Assembly: GCA_946407715.1 (NCBI GenBank) | Contig: CAMJPH010000009.1 | Location: 1-43,195 of the forward strand | Source of the DNA: an uncultured Bacteroidales bacterium | GTDB lineage: Bacteria > Bacteroidota > Bacteroidia > Bacteroidales > WCHB1-69 | Direction of reading: 5' to 3' | Length of the DNA stretch: 43,195 bases | Shown: in pieces, positions 1 through 8,912 of the stretch | Layout: each line of letters starts with the position of its first letter | How positions within the stretch are numbered: position 1 is the stretch's first letter | Position numbers and translations under genes: made by a program | The notes under the pieces: model-generated | The model's input: the letters and a program-made list of their open reading frames with translations, nothing else | What the model was told of the DNA's origin: nothing | Database searches by the model: none

Positions 1-551
1 TCCGCCTTTTCACTATCCTTGCTGTTCAGAAAACGCGTGAACTCACCCTGCGCCAGCAACGTGGTTCGACAAAACTGGTCGAAATCGAGTCCGATGGCGG
101 TCTTGATTTCTTGTCTGATTTCCACATCTTTGCTATAGGAGTAATCGGTATCAAGGTTTTTCAGGGTCCATGACTTTCCTTGAAGTGCTCCCGTCGCCTT
201 TTTCCTTGCACGAGCCACCGCCCAAGCAGCTTCGTAATGCACGCCGTTGCTGCCCGTAAAGGTAAGCGTGACAGATGCTTCGCCGGTATTTCTTCTCATT
301 AACTGACGAGTGTCTTTTATCGTGATGTCCTTCTCTTCATCTTTCGTATTGCCCTCCATCTGGGTGCTCTTCAATCTTGGCGTATTGGCGAAAAGCGCCA
401 GACAGATAGCATCCAGAATCGTGGATTTTCCCGAGCCGGTTTTGCCCGTTATCAAGAACACCTCGCTGTCTGCCAGCGGCTGCGCCTCGAAGTCAATGAC
501 GGCATCCTCTATGGATGCTATATTATGTATGGTCAGTTTCTGTAATTTCAT
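1..551 (-). CDS. sbcC: Exonuclease subunit SbcC, N-terminal part (cut by left edge)
   Basis: About 183 codons of the N-terminus are present; the gene runs off the left edge. The protein opens MKLQKLTIHNIASIEDAVID and has a P-loop GKTGSGKST at residues 36-44, as expected for the SMC/Rad50-like ATPase SbcC. SbcC works with SbcD as a nuclease that opens hairpins and trims DNA ends in the cytoplasm. The start at 551 is supported by an unusually good ribosome binding site for this phylum (GAAAGGAGGA, reverse complement of about 557-566). It lies 15 bases after the sbcD stop, so the two are surely co-transcribed. The coiled coil and C-terminal ATPase half are outside the window. Confidence 0.93.
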   Translation of the reverse strand, partial: MKLQKLTIHNIASIEDAVIDFEAQPLADSEVFLITGKTGSGKSTILDAICLALFANTPRLKSTQMEGNTKDEEKDITIKDTRQLMRRNTGEASVTLTFTGSNGVHYEAAWAVARARKKATGALQGKSWTLKNLDTDYSYSKDVEIRQEIKTAIGLDFDQFCRTTLLAQGEFTRFLNSKDSEKA

Positions 552-566
552 TGTTGTCCTCCTTTC

Positions 567-1733
567 TTAATCGTTTCGTGAATCCTCGGCCACCATAGCC
601 ATGGCTTCCTTGAACATCGACTCCAGCTCCTCATCGAAGCAGATACCCGAATATTCAGCATACCGTTTGGCTATCTCAACAGGATTTTCTTCCTGGAACT
701 CCTGTACGGTCAACACCTTAGCCTCGCTCTGGCGGTCCATCTTTCTCTTCGCATTGATATAGCAGAACCGGCATTTTTTCCTCTTGGCCAGACTTGCCGC
801 TTCCTCATTAGCCTCCACAGGCAGAAAATCATCAATCTCCACGTTCAGCCGGAGGTAGGCGGGAATATCGTCAGGAAACTTCTCCAAGAGTTCTTTTGCC
901 TCCTCCCAAGACGCCGCGCCCTCGGTGGGCAGCGTCACCAACGGACGAGGATTATCAATCTCGATTTTCTCCACCACAGGTTTTTCTCCATGCTTTCCAA
1001 TCTCAACCATGCTGATGGAATGAGGGAAACTCTCGTCAAAACTGACAGCCAGCGGGGTGCCGCAATATCTCACATTATGCTTGCCACTGTGTACAAACTG
1101 CTCATGGTGAATATGCCCCAACGCCAAATAGTCGTAGCCGTCGCCCATCTGTTCCAGTTCGAACGAGTCTATGCCTCCGACGGAATATTCCGATGCGTGG
1201 TCATGTCCCGTAAAGTCGCAACCCTTCACTGTCGTATGGGCGGTCAGCACCACGGGCAACCCTTCCAAATTCCTTTCCGCCACCCTGTCGAGCAGCTGCT
1301 GGAAAAACCCGTCGGGGATATTCCGCTCATTCGCATACGGCACAGCGATCACATAGCCCTTTTCCGGAACTTCGATGATATGCTCGTCTAAATTCTCCTT
1401 CTCTAACTGTCCGATGGCATACACTCCGAGTGCCCGCCACGGAGTCCGGAAAATCTCATGCTTTGTGCCGCTGTCGTGGTTGCCGGCGGTCATCACAATC
1501 TTCATTTGAGGATGCGCGTTATGAATGTTCACCATGCCGTCCGTGAGCATAGTCTGCACGGCAGCTGACGGTTGCGATGTGTGATACATGTCCCCGCACA
1601 ACAGGAACACATCCGGTTTCTGCTCTTCCACAATCTTCACCATCTGGTCCAGCATGTTCTGCTGTTCGTCTGTGCGATCATAGCCGTAGAGCACGTGCCC
1701 CAAATGCCAGTCGCTTGTATGTAGTATTTTCAT
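567..1733 (-). CDS. sbcD: Exonuclease subunit SbcD (metallophosphatase)
   Basis: A 388-residue calcineurin-like phosphoesterase. The five metal-binding blocks are all readable: SDWHLGH near residue 7, CGDMYH near 46, GNHDS near 83, LTAHTT near 165 and LGHIHHE near 205. With SbcC it forms the Mre11-Rad50-like nuclease that processes DNA hairpins and blocked ends; SbcD supplies the Mn-dependent nuclease site. Length is normal for the family. It is the first gene of the sbcD-sbcC pair and is preceded by a TATTTTTG promoter box at 1758-1765 on this strand. Confidence 0.95.
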   Translation of the reverse strand: MKILHTSDWHLGHVLYGYDRTDEQQNMLDQMVKIVEEQKPDVFLLCGDMYHTSQPSAAVQTMLTDGMVNIHNAHPQMKIVMTAGNHDSGTKHEIFRTPWRALGVYAIGQLEKENLDEHIIEVPEKGYVIAVPYANERNIPDGFFQQLLDRVAERNLEGLPVVLTAHTTVKGCDFTGHDHASEYSVGGIDSFELEQMGDGYDYLALGHIHHEQFVHSGKHNVRYCGTPLAVSFDESFPHSISMVEIGKHGEKPVVEKIEIDNPRPLVTLPTEGAASWEEAKELLEKFPDDIPAYLRLNVEIDDFLPVEANEEAASLAKRKKCRFCYINAKRKMDRQSEAKVLTVQEFQEENPVEIAKRYAEYSGICFDEELESMFKEAMAMVAEDSRND

Positions 1734-1757
1734 AAGTCAATGGATTTTTTGTGCTTG

Positions 1758-1765
1758 CAAAAATA
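1758..1765 (-). promoter_or_regulatory. Putative Bacteroidetes -7 box for sbcDC
   Basis: Reads TATTTTTG on the minus strand, matching the TAnnTTTG -7 consensus, about 25 bases upstream of the sbcD start. No convincing -33 TTTG was found. It directly follows the hairpin at 1765-1800. Confidence 0.45.
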
Positions 1766-1800
1766 AAAAAAATGCACCCATTTCTGACTGCATTTTTTTT
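1765..1800 (-). terminator. Hairpin terminator after the LolA-like gene
   Basis: A perfect 12-base inverted repeat, AAAAAAAATGCA (1765-1776) and TGCATTTTTTTT (1789-1800), with a 12-base loop. Read on the minus strand it gives a stem ending in eight T, 39 bases past the stop of the LolA-like gene. It separates that gene from the sbcD promoter. The stem is AT-rich, so it is weaker than a classical terminator. Confidence 0.5.
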
Positions 1801-1838
1801 ATTGCATTTTGTTTTATCAGCTATTTTTTTTATGACAA

Positions 1839-2483
1839 TTATCTCATATCATTCACCTCCACACCGGAAAATTTGCTCTTGTCGAACACGAAAATCTTGT
1901 CGTCCAGAGGGATGTCGTTCTTGAACTGCTCGATGTTGTAGGTATAGATGGTATTATCCTTCTCATAGACCGCGATTTTCGCGATTTTCTGCGAGGTCTT
2001 GACGATATAGACGCGGATGCGGTAGTAGGACTGCGCGGTCTTGGGGGTGAGATCGACGATGCTGTATTGCACATTCCCCTGGAACTCGTCACGGATGAAC
2101 TTGGCGCGGAAATGCGTGCTCCAGTCCTTCAGGATTCGCTGCGGATTCATCAGATTCTGGTCGTCGTCAGGGTCGTATTCGTAAACGGAAACCTCCTTGG
2201 CATCCTTGTCGTAGCTCCAAATCGAAGTCCCGTCGCAATAATACTGCAGTCCGGCAAAATTGGTCTTGTACTTGCTTCCCTTGAGGTAGAAGTCGCCCTC
2301 GCTGACGCCCAGCGTCTTCTCGTCCTTGGTGGTCTTCAACGTGTAATGGAACTGCATTGTGTTATACTTCTGGTATTGCTGTGAGACCTTCTTCATCAGG
2401 TCGTTCGCGCCACCATCCGTATTCTGCGCGGTGACTGCAAACGCCATCACGGCCAGTATCATCAAAAACGCTATTCTTTTCAT
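1839..2483 (-). CDS. LolA-like outer-membrane lipoprotein carrier family protein
   Basis: A 214-residue secreted protein. A signal peptide is clear (MKRIAFLMILAVMAFAVTAQ, cleavage likely after Ala19), followed by a region of alternating short strands typical of the LolA fold, with DGTSIWSYDKDAKEVSVYEY in the middle. LolA proteins carry lipoproteins across the periplasm to the outer membrane. This copy lies outside the polyene cluster and is probably the general one or a paralogue; a second LolA-like gene is at 31070-31711. It starts 55 bases after the DUF2520 gene, so it may be read with the upstream kinase-DUF2520 pair. The exact substrate cannot be told from sequence. Confidence 0.8.
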   Translation of the reverse strand: MKRIAFLMILAVMAFAVTAQNTDGGANDLMKKVSQQYQKYNTMQFHYTLKTTKDEKTLGVSEGDFYLKGSKYKTNFAGLQYYCDGTSIWSYDKDAKEVSVYEYDPDDDQNLMNPQRILKDWSTHFRAKFIRDEFQGNVQYSIVDLTPKTAQSYYRIRVYIVKTSQKIAKIAVYEKDNTIYTYNIEQFKNDIPLDDKIFVFDKSKFSGVEVNDMR

Positions 2484-2538
2484 ATTCTGATTTTTTATCG
2501 GGTTGCTTTGATTCTCATTTTTCGCAAATGTTTAAGCG

Positions 2539-3324
2539 TCATCGTTTCATCGTTTCAGAAATCACATCCGACATCAACACGTAAATTTCCCGTAGTCTTT
2601 CATCGTCTAAAGAGGCCAATTGCGTCTGCATCACATTTCGGTCACCACGTACAGCCGGGCCTGTCTGCGCTTCCGCCGGAGTCATCACCGAAACTTTCTC
2701 CACTGTCTGACGCAACAACGGGAGCAAAATCTCAAACGGCAAATTATTCTCTTGCAACAACTTATAAGCAATCTGGTACATTGCATTGCTGAAATTGCAA
2801 GCGAACACCGCCGCCACATGCATTTTCGCGCGCTGCGCCTCGGAGACTTCATAACAGTTTGGGGAGAGTTCGCGAGCTAAAGACCACATCTGTTCGCGAT
2901 AATTTGTTCCGGCACAGGGAAGTGTCGGTTCCTGATACTCCAGACACAACGGGACATCCAGATTCCTCATTTCCTGTGTTTTGGTGAACGTCTGCAACGG
3001 ATAAATCACCCCGAAACAGTCGGCATAATCTTTCAGGCACTGACAAGAAACCGTGCCCGAAGTCATAAAGGCCATCGGTAGCTTAAACGGCAGCTGCGGC
3101 AACACGTGATCGTAGGCATTATCCGCCAAAGCGAAGATAAAAACATGATTGTCAGGGTTCAACGCCTTCAAATCATCAATCGGTTGCGCACCGGAAAGTT
3201 CCGCTAACCGCTGCGCATTCTCCAACTTGCGGCTATAGACCTGTGTGACGGGAAAACGCGACGACTCCTGCAGCCGTTGCGCCATCCACGTGGCCACATT
3301 ACCGGAACCAATGAGCGTTATCAT
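2539..3324 (-). CDS. DUF2520 / Rossmann-like NAD(P)-binding protein
   Basis: A 261-residue protein beginning MITLIGSGNVATWMAQRL, a Rossmann nucleotide-binding loop (GSGNVA, residues 6-11). The N-terminal half resembles the F420/NADP oxidoreductase and ProC families, and the C-terminal helical half (HVAAVFACNFSNAMYQIAYKL) is the DUF2520 dimer domain. Members are annotated as putative oxidoreductases; the substrate is not known. Its start overlaps the stop of the upstream kinase-like gene by one base (TGATG), so the two are translationally coupled, which may mean a shared pathway. Confidence 0.82.
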   Translation of the reverse strand: MITLIGSGNVATWMAQRLQESSRFPVTQVYSRKLENAQRLAELSGAQPIDDLKALNPDNHVFIFALADNAYDHVLPQLPFKLPMAFMTSGTVSCQCLKDYADCFGVIYPLQTFTKTQEMRNLDVPLCLEYQEPTLPCAGTNYREQMWSLARELSPNCYEVSEAQRAKMHVAAVFACNFSNAMYQIAYKLLQENNLPFEILLPLLRQTVEKVSVMTPAEAQTGPAVRGDRNVMQTQLASLDDERLREIYVLMSDVISETMKR

Positions 3325-4997
3325 CAGTAGGTGAATTTACTGCCACCCAAGAACTCGCGAAGAATGGAAGTGCCGGGCAGGGAGACTTCGGGGATGCTCT
3401 TGAAGAACATCAGCAGCTTGATCAGACGCTGTGCTTCCGCATACTCCGGTGCTATCTGGGGAACGGCGTGCAGGATCGGGAGCGCAAAAGGCTTCAGGAC
3501 AGACAGTTCAAACACTAACGAAGTGTTGATCATCACGTCGGCATTCTCCTGGAACGGGAAGATGTTCTTTTCTTCGCCACGGCGCACGCTCGGCCACCGG
3601 CGTATCGTATCGACAGCCGAATAGCCGCGATAGTTGTAGTCGCGCACAATCCTGCGTATCAATCGGTTGTCGGAGGTAGGGATTGGATTCTGACGGTCTA
3701 AAGACAGGGAGGTCAGCGCGGACACGAAAATCTTATATTTCACTTCGTCGGGTACCTGCGCGGTGAGTTCGGGGTTCAGACAGTGGATGCCCTCAATGAC
3801 AAGGATGGAATTCTTGCGCAGCTGGAGGGTATTCCCATTCCAAACTTTCTTGCCCTGGGCGAAATCGAAGGTGGGAATCTCCACGCACTCACCCGCCAGC
3901 AGATGTGACAGCGTGCTGTTGAATAACGGCAGGTCAATGGCATGCAAGTCCTCGAAGTCGAACTCGCCGTTCTCGTCCTTAGGCGTGTCATCGCGTTCCA
4001 CGAAGAAGTCATCCACGGAAATCTGCACCGGATGGTAGCCTAAAACGGCTAACTGCACCGCTAACCGCCGGCAGGTGGTGGTCTTTCCCGAGCTGGACGG
4101 CCCGCTGATAAGCACCATCTTCACATTCCCGCTCTGGTAAATCATATCGGCCACACGCGCCAAATGCTTCTCCTGATAGGCCTCCGCCACCAAGACCCCG
4201 GTCTGTATCTGCCGACCGCTGTTGTATTTGTTCAGATCGGAGACGTATGGCACCCCCATCGACGCCACCCATTCCTTATCAATTTTATAGACAGAAAAGA
4301 GCTTCGGATAGGTGCGCGTTTTAGCCATAACCTTGATGTTCTTCTTGGACGGCAACTTTAGCAGCAGACCTTCCTCGTATTTCTCCAGCCCGAAAGTCGT
4401 GAGACAGCCCGTGGAGGGCACCAAGAAACCGTAATAGTAGTTGATGCTATCGTCCAAATGATAGACGGAAGTGTAAATACGGTCGCGGTTTTTGAAGAAC
4501 TCGTACTTGTCCTCCAGCCCGTGCGCTTGGAATGCGGCGATGGCATCTTGCGTAAGCATCTCCTCATGGATGAATGGCAAATTGCGCTGCACCGTGTCCT
4601 TCATGAAGAGGAAGAGCTTGTTCGCCAATTGTTCCGTAATCGGTCCGTCAAGATTTTCCAACGTGCAGTAGCGGCCGCCGGAGATAGAATGTTTGATGTG
4701 CAGTTTCACCTCCTTGGGAAGCAGCTTATCGACCGCGTGGAACAGCAGGAAAAAGAGCGAGCGCATGTAGCCGTTGCGTCCATAGGAGCTGTAATAGTCA
4801 AAGAACTGCACCTGCGCGGGCTTGGTGAGACGGAACGACATGTCACGCTCCTTGTTGTTCACCAACGCGCCAAGGAAAGGCGTTTCAGGGTTCTGTTTCA
4901 CCTTGAAAAGTTCGACAAATTCCTGCAGAGTTATGCCGCAAGGAATCTCAGTCTGCATGTCGTTGTTTTTGCAATATACGGGAATTGTGTTTTCCAT
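3324..4997 (-). CDS. TGS-domain nucleoside (uridine) kinase-like protein
   Basis: A 557-residue two-part protein. Residues 1-70 look like the TGS domain of threonyl-tRNA synthetase (PCGITLQEFVELF) and the next 100 like its second additional domain. From about residue 290 there is a uridine kinase/phosphoribulokinase domain with a P-loop GPSSSGKTTT near 298-307 and the motif VDDFFVERDDTP after it. This combination is a recognised family in Bacteroidota and Firmicutes annotated as nucleoside kinase; its real substrate is not certain. The start is supported by a TACCTTTG box at 5018-5025. It is coupled to the DUF2520 gene by a one-base overlap. Confidence 0.85.
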   Translation of the reverse strand: MENTIPVYCKNNDMQTEIPCGITLQEFVELFKVKQNPETPFLGALVNNKERDMSFRLTKPAQVQFFDYYSSYGRNGYMRSLFFLLFHAVDKLLPKEVKLHIKHSISGGRYCTLENLDGPITEQLANKLFLFMKDTVQRNLPFIHEEMLTQDAIAAFQAHGLEDKYEFFKNRDRIYTSVYHLDDSINYYYGFLVPSTGCLTTFGLEKYEEGLLLKLPSKKNIKVMAKTRTYPKLFSVYKIDKEWVASMGVPYVSDLNKYNSGRQIQTGVLVAEAYQEKHLARVADMIYQSGNVKMVLISGPSSSGKTTTCRRLAVQLAVLGYHPVQISVDDFFVERDDTPKDENGEFDFEDLHAIDLPLFNSTLSHLLAGECVEIPTFDFAQGKKVWNGNTLQLRKNSILVIEGIHCLNPELTAQVPDEVKYKIFVSALTSLSLDRQNPIPTSDNRLIRRIVRDYNYRGYSAVDTIRRWPSVRRGEEKNIFPFQENADVMINTSLVFELSVLKPFALPILHAVPQIAPEYAEAQRLIKLLMFFKSIPEVSLPGTSILREFLGGSKFTY

Positions 4998-5017
4998 TTT
5001 CTAAAAAATTTTGGCGG

Positions 5018-5025
5018 CAAAGGTA
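5018..5025 (-). promoter_or_regulatory. Putative -7 box for the nucleoside kinase gene
   Basis: Reads TACCTTTG on the minus strand, about 20 bases before the start at 4997. It matches TAnnTTTG. Confidence 0.5.
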
Positions 5026-5082
5026 CACAATAATTCGAATAATATGCCTGTTTTTTTATAAATTGATTTTTCAAACAAAACA

Positions 5083-5116
5083 AAAAGACGGGACACCCGC
5101 AGATGCCCCGTCTTTT
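5083..5116 (-). terminator. Rho-independent terminator after hppA
   Basis: Ten-base stem AAAAGACGGG (5083-5092) and CCCGTCTTTT (5107-5116) with a 14-base loop, followed by a T run on the minus strand. It lies about 60 bases past the hppA stop and upstream of the kinase promoter. Confidence 0.75.
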
Positions 5117-5140
5117 CATTATCTACAGCGATCTTTTCAC

Positions 5141-5178
5141 AACTGATCAGTCTAATCACAGATCACTGCTCACTATTA
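5141..5178. repeat. Intergenic short-repeat tract (GATCAGT/ATCACT type)
   Basis: Between the hppA stop and its terminator the sequence repeats imperfect units such as aactgatcagt, ctaatcacagatcact and gctcactatt. The same kind of tract occurs at 12704-12830 and 16903-16935. No ORF or hairpin explains it. Confidence 0.5.
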
Positions 5179-7389
5179 TTACAGCAGGTGGACAGCCACG
5201 GTCAAGCCGGCCATCACGATGCTCACCATGCTCATCAGCTTGATGAGGATGTTCAGAGACGGACCGGAAGTGTCCTTGAAGGGATCGCCCACGGTGTCGC
5301 CCACGACAGTGGCCTTGTGGTTGTCAGAACCCTTGCCGCCGAAGTTGCCTTCCTCGACATACTTCTTGGCGTTGTCCCAAGCACCACCGGCGTTGGCCAT
5401 GAAGATAGCCAATACGAAACCGGCGCCGAGACCGCCAACCAACAGACCGAGCACACCAGCCACACCGAGAATCAAGCCCGTGCAGATGGGAGCCAAGATG
5501 GCGAGGATGGACGGGAGCAGCATTTCGCGTTGAGCACCCTTCGTGGAGATGGCCACGCAACGAGCGTAATCCGGAGTACCCTCACCGGTGAGGATGCCCT
5601 TGATTTCGCGGAACTGACGGCGGACTTCCTCCACCATCTTCTGAGCGGCGCGACCCACAGCGTTCATCGTGAGACCGCAGAACAGGAAGGCCATCATGGA
5701 GCCGATGAAGACACCCACGAGCACTTTCGGGTTCATCAAAGAAACATTGTAATATTCCATGAAGTCGATCAGGGATGCCTGAGCGGTTTCGACGACGCGG
5801 TTGCCAAGGTCGAGAGTGTCAGTACCGATACGCACGAGGGCGATCTTGATCTCTTCCACGTAGGAAGCGAGCAGTGCGAGGGCGGTCAGAGCGGCAGAAC
5901 CGATGGCGAAGCCCTTACCCGTGGCAGCGGTGGTGTTACCCAGCGCGTCGAGAGCGTCAGTGCGTTTACGAACTTCAGGTTCCAAACCGCTCATCTCGGC
6001 GTTACCACCGGCATTGTCGGCGATAGGACCGTAAGCGTCGGTAGCCAAAGTGATACCTAACGTGGAAAGCATACCCACAGCTGCGATACCGATACCGTAA
6101 AGACCCTTGGAGAGGTTGACGGCCGTGAATTCGATCTGGAAACCGTTGGCGCACAAGAAAGCGAGGATGATGGCCACGCCGATGGTGAGCACCGGGATGA
6201 CCGTGGAAATCATACCCAAGCCGATACCGGAGATGATGACCGTGGCAGGACCCGTCTGGGATGCCTCAGCGACCTTCTGCGTCGGTTTGAAGGATTGGGA
6301 AGTGTAGTATTCCGTTGATTTACCGATAATCACGCCGGCGAGCAGACCCACAACGACTGAAAGGGAGACCTGCCACCAAACGATGTCAGTGGAATCTTTG
6401 AAGAGCACATACATGATGCAGAACGTGGCCACTGCGATGAGGCAAGCGGCAGTGTTGGTACCGCGGCTCAGGGCCTTGAGCAGTTCGGTCATCGTGGCGT
6501 CTTCCTTGGTGCGAACCATGAAGATACCGATCACGGAGAGAATCACGCCGACGGCGGCAATCATCATCGGAGCGAGGATGGAGCGCATCTGCATTTCGGC
6601 ACCGAGGGTGGCGAAAGCGGCAGCACCGAGAGCCATGGTGGAGAGGATGGAGCCAGCGTAAGACTCGTACAGGTCGGCACCCATACCAGCCACGTCACCC
6701 ACATTGTCACCCACATTATCGGCGATGGTAGCGGGGTTGCGCGGGTCGTCCTCAGGGATATTGTATTCGGTCTTGCCGACCAGATCAGCGCCCACGTCAG
6801 CGGCTTTGGTGTAGATACCGCCGCCCACACGTGCGAACAACGCCTGCGTGGAAGCACCCATACCGAAGGTCAGCATCGTGGTGGTGATGATCACGAGATG
6901 GTGATCCTCCGGAATGAAATGGTCGAGGATGAAGAACCACACGGAGACGTCGAGCAATGCAAGGCCGACGACCGTCAAGCCCATGACAGCACCGCTGCGG
7001 AAAGCGATCTGCAGACCCTTGTTAAGGCTCTGGCGAGCGCCGTTGGCGGTACGCGCGGAGGCGTATGTGGCGGTCTTCATGCCGAGGAAACCGGCCAAAC
7101 CGGAGAAGAAACCGCCGGTCAGGAAAGCGAACCAGACCCAGCCGTTCTGCAGGTCAAAGATCGACATGATGAAGAACAGGATGGCCAAGACGATGAACAC
7201 GATGGTCACCACCTTGTACTGCTGTTTCAGGTAGGCCATGGCGCCCTTGCGGACGTGCGAGGCGATTTCACGCATAGTGGGAGTGCCTTCGTCTTCCTTC
7301 AGCATTCTGCGATAGAAGAAGAACGCGAAACCCAACGCGACAATGGATGCGCAAAACACGATCCATACATACTTTACAAGATTTTCCAT
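5179..7389 (-). CDS. hppA: Membrane-bound ion-pumping pyrophosphatase, K+-dependent type
   Basis: A 736-residue protein with about 16 membrane segments. It hydrolyses pyrophosphate and pumps Na+ and/or H+ across the inner membrane. Diagnostic motifs are [13 protein letters not shown] near 200, [20 protein letters not shown] near 223-242, and [15 protein letters not shown] near the C-terminus. The sequence [10 protein letters not shown] begins at residue 484: Ala follows GNTT (residue 488) where K+-independent enzymes have Lys, so K+ dependence is expected. Related Bacteroides enzymes are reported to move both Na+ and H+, but which ion is used here cannot be settled by eye. It is a single-gene unit with its own terminator. 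Length is normal. Confidence 0.95.
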   Translation of the reverse strand: MENLVKYVWIVFCASIVALGFAFFFYRRMLKEDEGTPTMREIASHVRKGAMAYLKQQYKVVTIVFIVLAILFFIMSIFDLQNGWVWFAFLTGGFFSGLAGFLGMKTATYASARTANGARQSLNKGLQIAFRSGAVMGLTVVGLALLDVSVWFFILDHFIPEDHHLVIITTTMLTFGMGASTQALFARVGGGIYTKAADVGADLVGKTEYNIPEDDPRNPATIADNVGDNVGDVAGMGADLYESYAGSILSTMALGAAAFATLGAEMQMRSILAPMMIAAVGVILSVIGIFMVRTKEDATMTELLKALSRGTNTAACLIAVATFCIMYVLFKDSTDIVWWQVSLSVVVGLLAGVIIGKSTEYYTSQSFKPTQKVAEASQTGPATVIISGIGLGMISTVIPVLTIGVAIILAFLCANGFQIEFTAVNLSKGLYGIGIAAVGMLSTLGITLATDAYGPIADNAGGNAEMSGLEPEVRKRTDALDALGNTTAATGKGFAIGSAALTALALLASYVEEIKIALVRIGTDTLDLGNRVVETAQASLIDFMEYYNVSLMNPKVLVGVFIGSMMAFLFCGLTMNAVGRAAQKMVEEVRRQFREIKGILTGEGTPDYARCVAISTKGAQREMLLPSILAILAPICTGLILGVAGVLGLLVGGLGAGFVLAIFMANAGGAWDNAKKYVEEGNFGGKGSDNHKATVVGDTVGDPFKDTSGPSLNILIKLMSMVSIVMAGLTVAVHLL

Positions 7390-7579
7390 ACTTTTTTGGG
7401 TTTTATGAATAATTTAGTTAAGTTGTTTCTCTTAGACTTAAGACGTAAGACTTTTGGGCTTTCCCGCACAACTTGCGGTCTACAAAAAATCAAGCTGCAA
7501 AGATGCAAAATTTTTCGATATGATGTTGCATTCAAATAACAACCCATATACCATTAATTTAAAACTTGCATTGCAACAA

Positions 7580-7621
7580 AAAACATCCAAATCATATATT
7601 CCGTAAAGATTTGGATGTTTT
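7580..7621 (-). terminator. Terminator after the iron alcohol dehydrogenase gene
   Basis: A perfect 14-base stem, AAAACATCCAAATC (7580-7593) and GATTTGGATGTTTT (7608-7621), with a 14-base loop and further T on the minus strand side. It lies 27 bases past the dehydrogenase stop. It could also act weakly on the plus strand. Confidence 0.8.
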
Positions 7622-7647
7622 GTTTTGAGGAAGTCGCAATCCTTGCT

Positions 7648-8817
7648 TTACAACGCCCGCCGCAAAATCTCCACAATGTCATCTCGAGTAAGCTGCATGA
7701 ACCCGCCTCCGAGGATAGTAGCATCGGCCACTTGCCCGATGTTTTCGGGAGTCACACCCACTTCAGAGGCATTCATCACCACACCAATCTCCTTCATCCA
7801 GCCTTCCAAGGCATCCAAGCCCTCCAAAGCAACTTGCTCGTCAGTTTTGCCATCGGGACAAACATTCCAGACATTTTTCGCGAAGCGTACGAACTGGTGC
7901 AACCCGCTGTGCATGATGTACTTGTAGTAGGGAATGGAGACGGCCGCGAGAGTCATTCCGTGCGTGGCATCCGTCACTGCACCGATAGCCTGACCGATCA
8001 TGTGAACCATCCAGTCCTGCCGTTTTCCCTTGCCAACGAGCGTGTTAAGAGCCCACGTGGCTGTCCACATAATGTTGCTGCGCGCCTCATAGTCCTGCGG
8101 TTTTTTCACAGCGATGCGGCTACTGTGGATGAGCGAACGCATAAGACCTTCGTTGAGATAGTCACTGGTACTGTCATCCTCGTTGCTGAAATACTGCTCC
8201 ATGAGGTGCGACATGATGTCGAAGAAGCCGGCAACCATCTGATACTGCGGCACCGTATAGGTGAGCTTCGGGTTCAGGATTGTGAATTTCGGCATCAGAC
8301 GGCTGTCGAAGACCTTGCCAATCTTGAGGTTCTGTTTGTGGTTGGTGATGACGGAGCCACCGTTCATCTCAGAACCTGTGCCCACCATGGTGAGGATGCA
8401 GCCCACGGGCAGAATCCGAAGACCATGTTCAGGGTCTTTGTAATCAAGGTAGTAGGTCTGCCATGGGTCACCATCGAGCCATGCGGAAGCGGCCACACCT
8501 TTGGCATAGTCGCATACGGAACCGCCGCCCACCGCGAGGATGAGATCGACGTTGTTCTCGCGGGCGAGTTTACAACCTTCGTAGAGTTTCTCCACCGTCG
8601 GGTTCGGCATCACGCCGGAATCCTCCACGATGGTCTTGCCGGCCTCGTGCAGGAGATTGATGACCTGATCATATAACCCTGTGCGCTTAATGGAACCGCC
8701 GCCGTAGGAGAGCATGACGGTCTTGCCGTAAAGGGCGAGTTCCTCTTTCAAATGTTCCAGACTATTCTCGCCAAAATGCAGGCGAGTGGGGTTTTCAAAT
8801 GTGAAATTTCCTAACAT
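7648..8817 (-). CDS. Iron-containing alcohol dehydrogenase (YqhD/BdhA type)
   Basis: A 389-residue group III alcohol dehydrogenase, a cytoplasmic NAD(P)H-linked aldehyde/alcohol enzyme used in fermentative redox balance or aldehyde detoxification. The N-terminal Rossmann part has SYGGGSIKRTG near 37-47 and AVGGGSVCDYAKG near 95-107. Metal ligands are spaced as in YqhD: Asp and His in FDIMSH, and two His 14 residues apart in MVHMIGQAIGAVTDATHG. The GGGS loop favours NADPH, but that is an inference. A TACATTTG box at 8838-8845 is just upstream, back to back with the permease promoter. Single gene followed by a strong terminator. Confidence 0.92.
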   Translation of the reverse strand: MLGNFTFENPTRLHFGENSLEHLKEELALYGKTVMLSYGGGSIKRTGLYDQVINLLHEAGKTIVEDSGVMPNPTVEKLYEGCKLARENNVDLILAVGGGSVCDYAKGVAASAWLDGDPWQTYYLDYKDPEHGLRILPVGCILTMVGTGSEMNGGSVITNHKQNLKIGKVFDSRLMPKFTILNPKLTYTVPQYQMVAGFFDIMSHLMEQYFSNEDDSTSDYLNEGLMRSLIHSSRIAVKKPQDYEARSNIMWTATWALNTLVGKGKRQDWMVHMIGQAIGAVTDATHGMTLAAVSIPYYKYIMHSGLHQFVRFAKNVWNVCPDGKTDEQVALEGLDALEGWMKEIGVVMNASEVGVTPENIGQVADATILGGGFMQLTRDDIVEILRRAL

Positions 8818-8837
8818 AACATTTTATTTTTAGGGGG

Positions 8838-8845
8838 CAAATGTA
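8838..8845 (-). promoter_or_regulatory. Putative -7 box for the alcohol dehydrogenase
   Basis: Reads TACATTTG on the minus strand, about 20 bases before the start at 8817. It is part of a short divergent promoter region. Confidence 0.5.
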
Positions 8846-8896
8846 CACATTTTTTAATATCGAACAGACAAATCCCGTATGTATTCGTAATTTGTG

Positions 8897-8904
8897 TACT
8901 TTTG
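8897..8904 (+). promoter_or_regulatory. Putative -7 box for the ABC permease gene
   Basis: Reads TACTTTTG, eight bases before the ATG at 8913. If it is used, the transcript has almost no leader, and the longer reading frame from 8841 would be excluded as the coding start. Confidence 0.45.
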
Positions 8905-8912
8905 CCGCCGCA

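Noticed and set aside
5188..6060. Long open frame of 290 codons on the plus strand inside hppA
   Set aside because: It is antisense to a clear pyrophosphatase gene; the translation is rich in His, Asp and Glu with no domain, as expected from antisense of a GC-rich membrane protein gene.
7615..8676. Open frame of 353 codons on the plus strand over the alcohol dehydrogenase
   Set aside because: Antisense shadow of a gene with all its metal ligands in place; no recognisable motif in the antisense product.
8841..8912. N-terminal extension of the permease from 8841
   Set aside because: It would start upstream of the TACTTTTG box, and the extra residues are not typical of the family.
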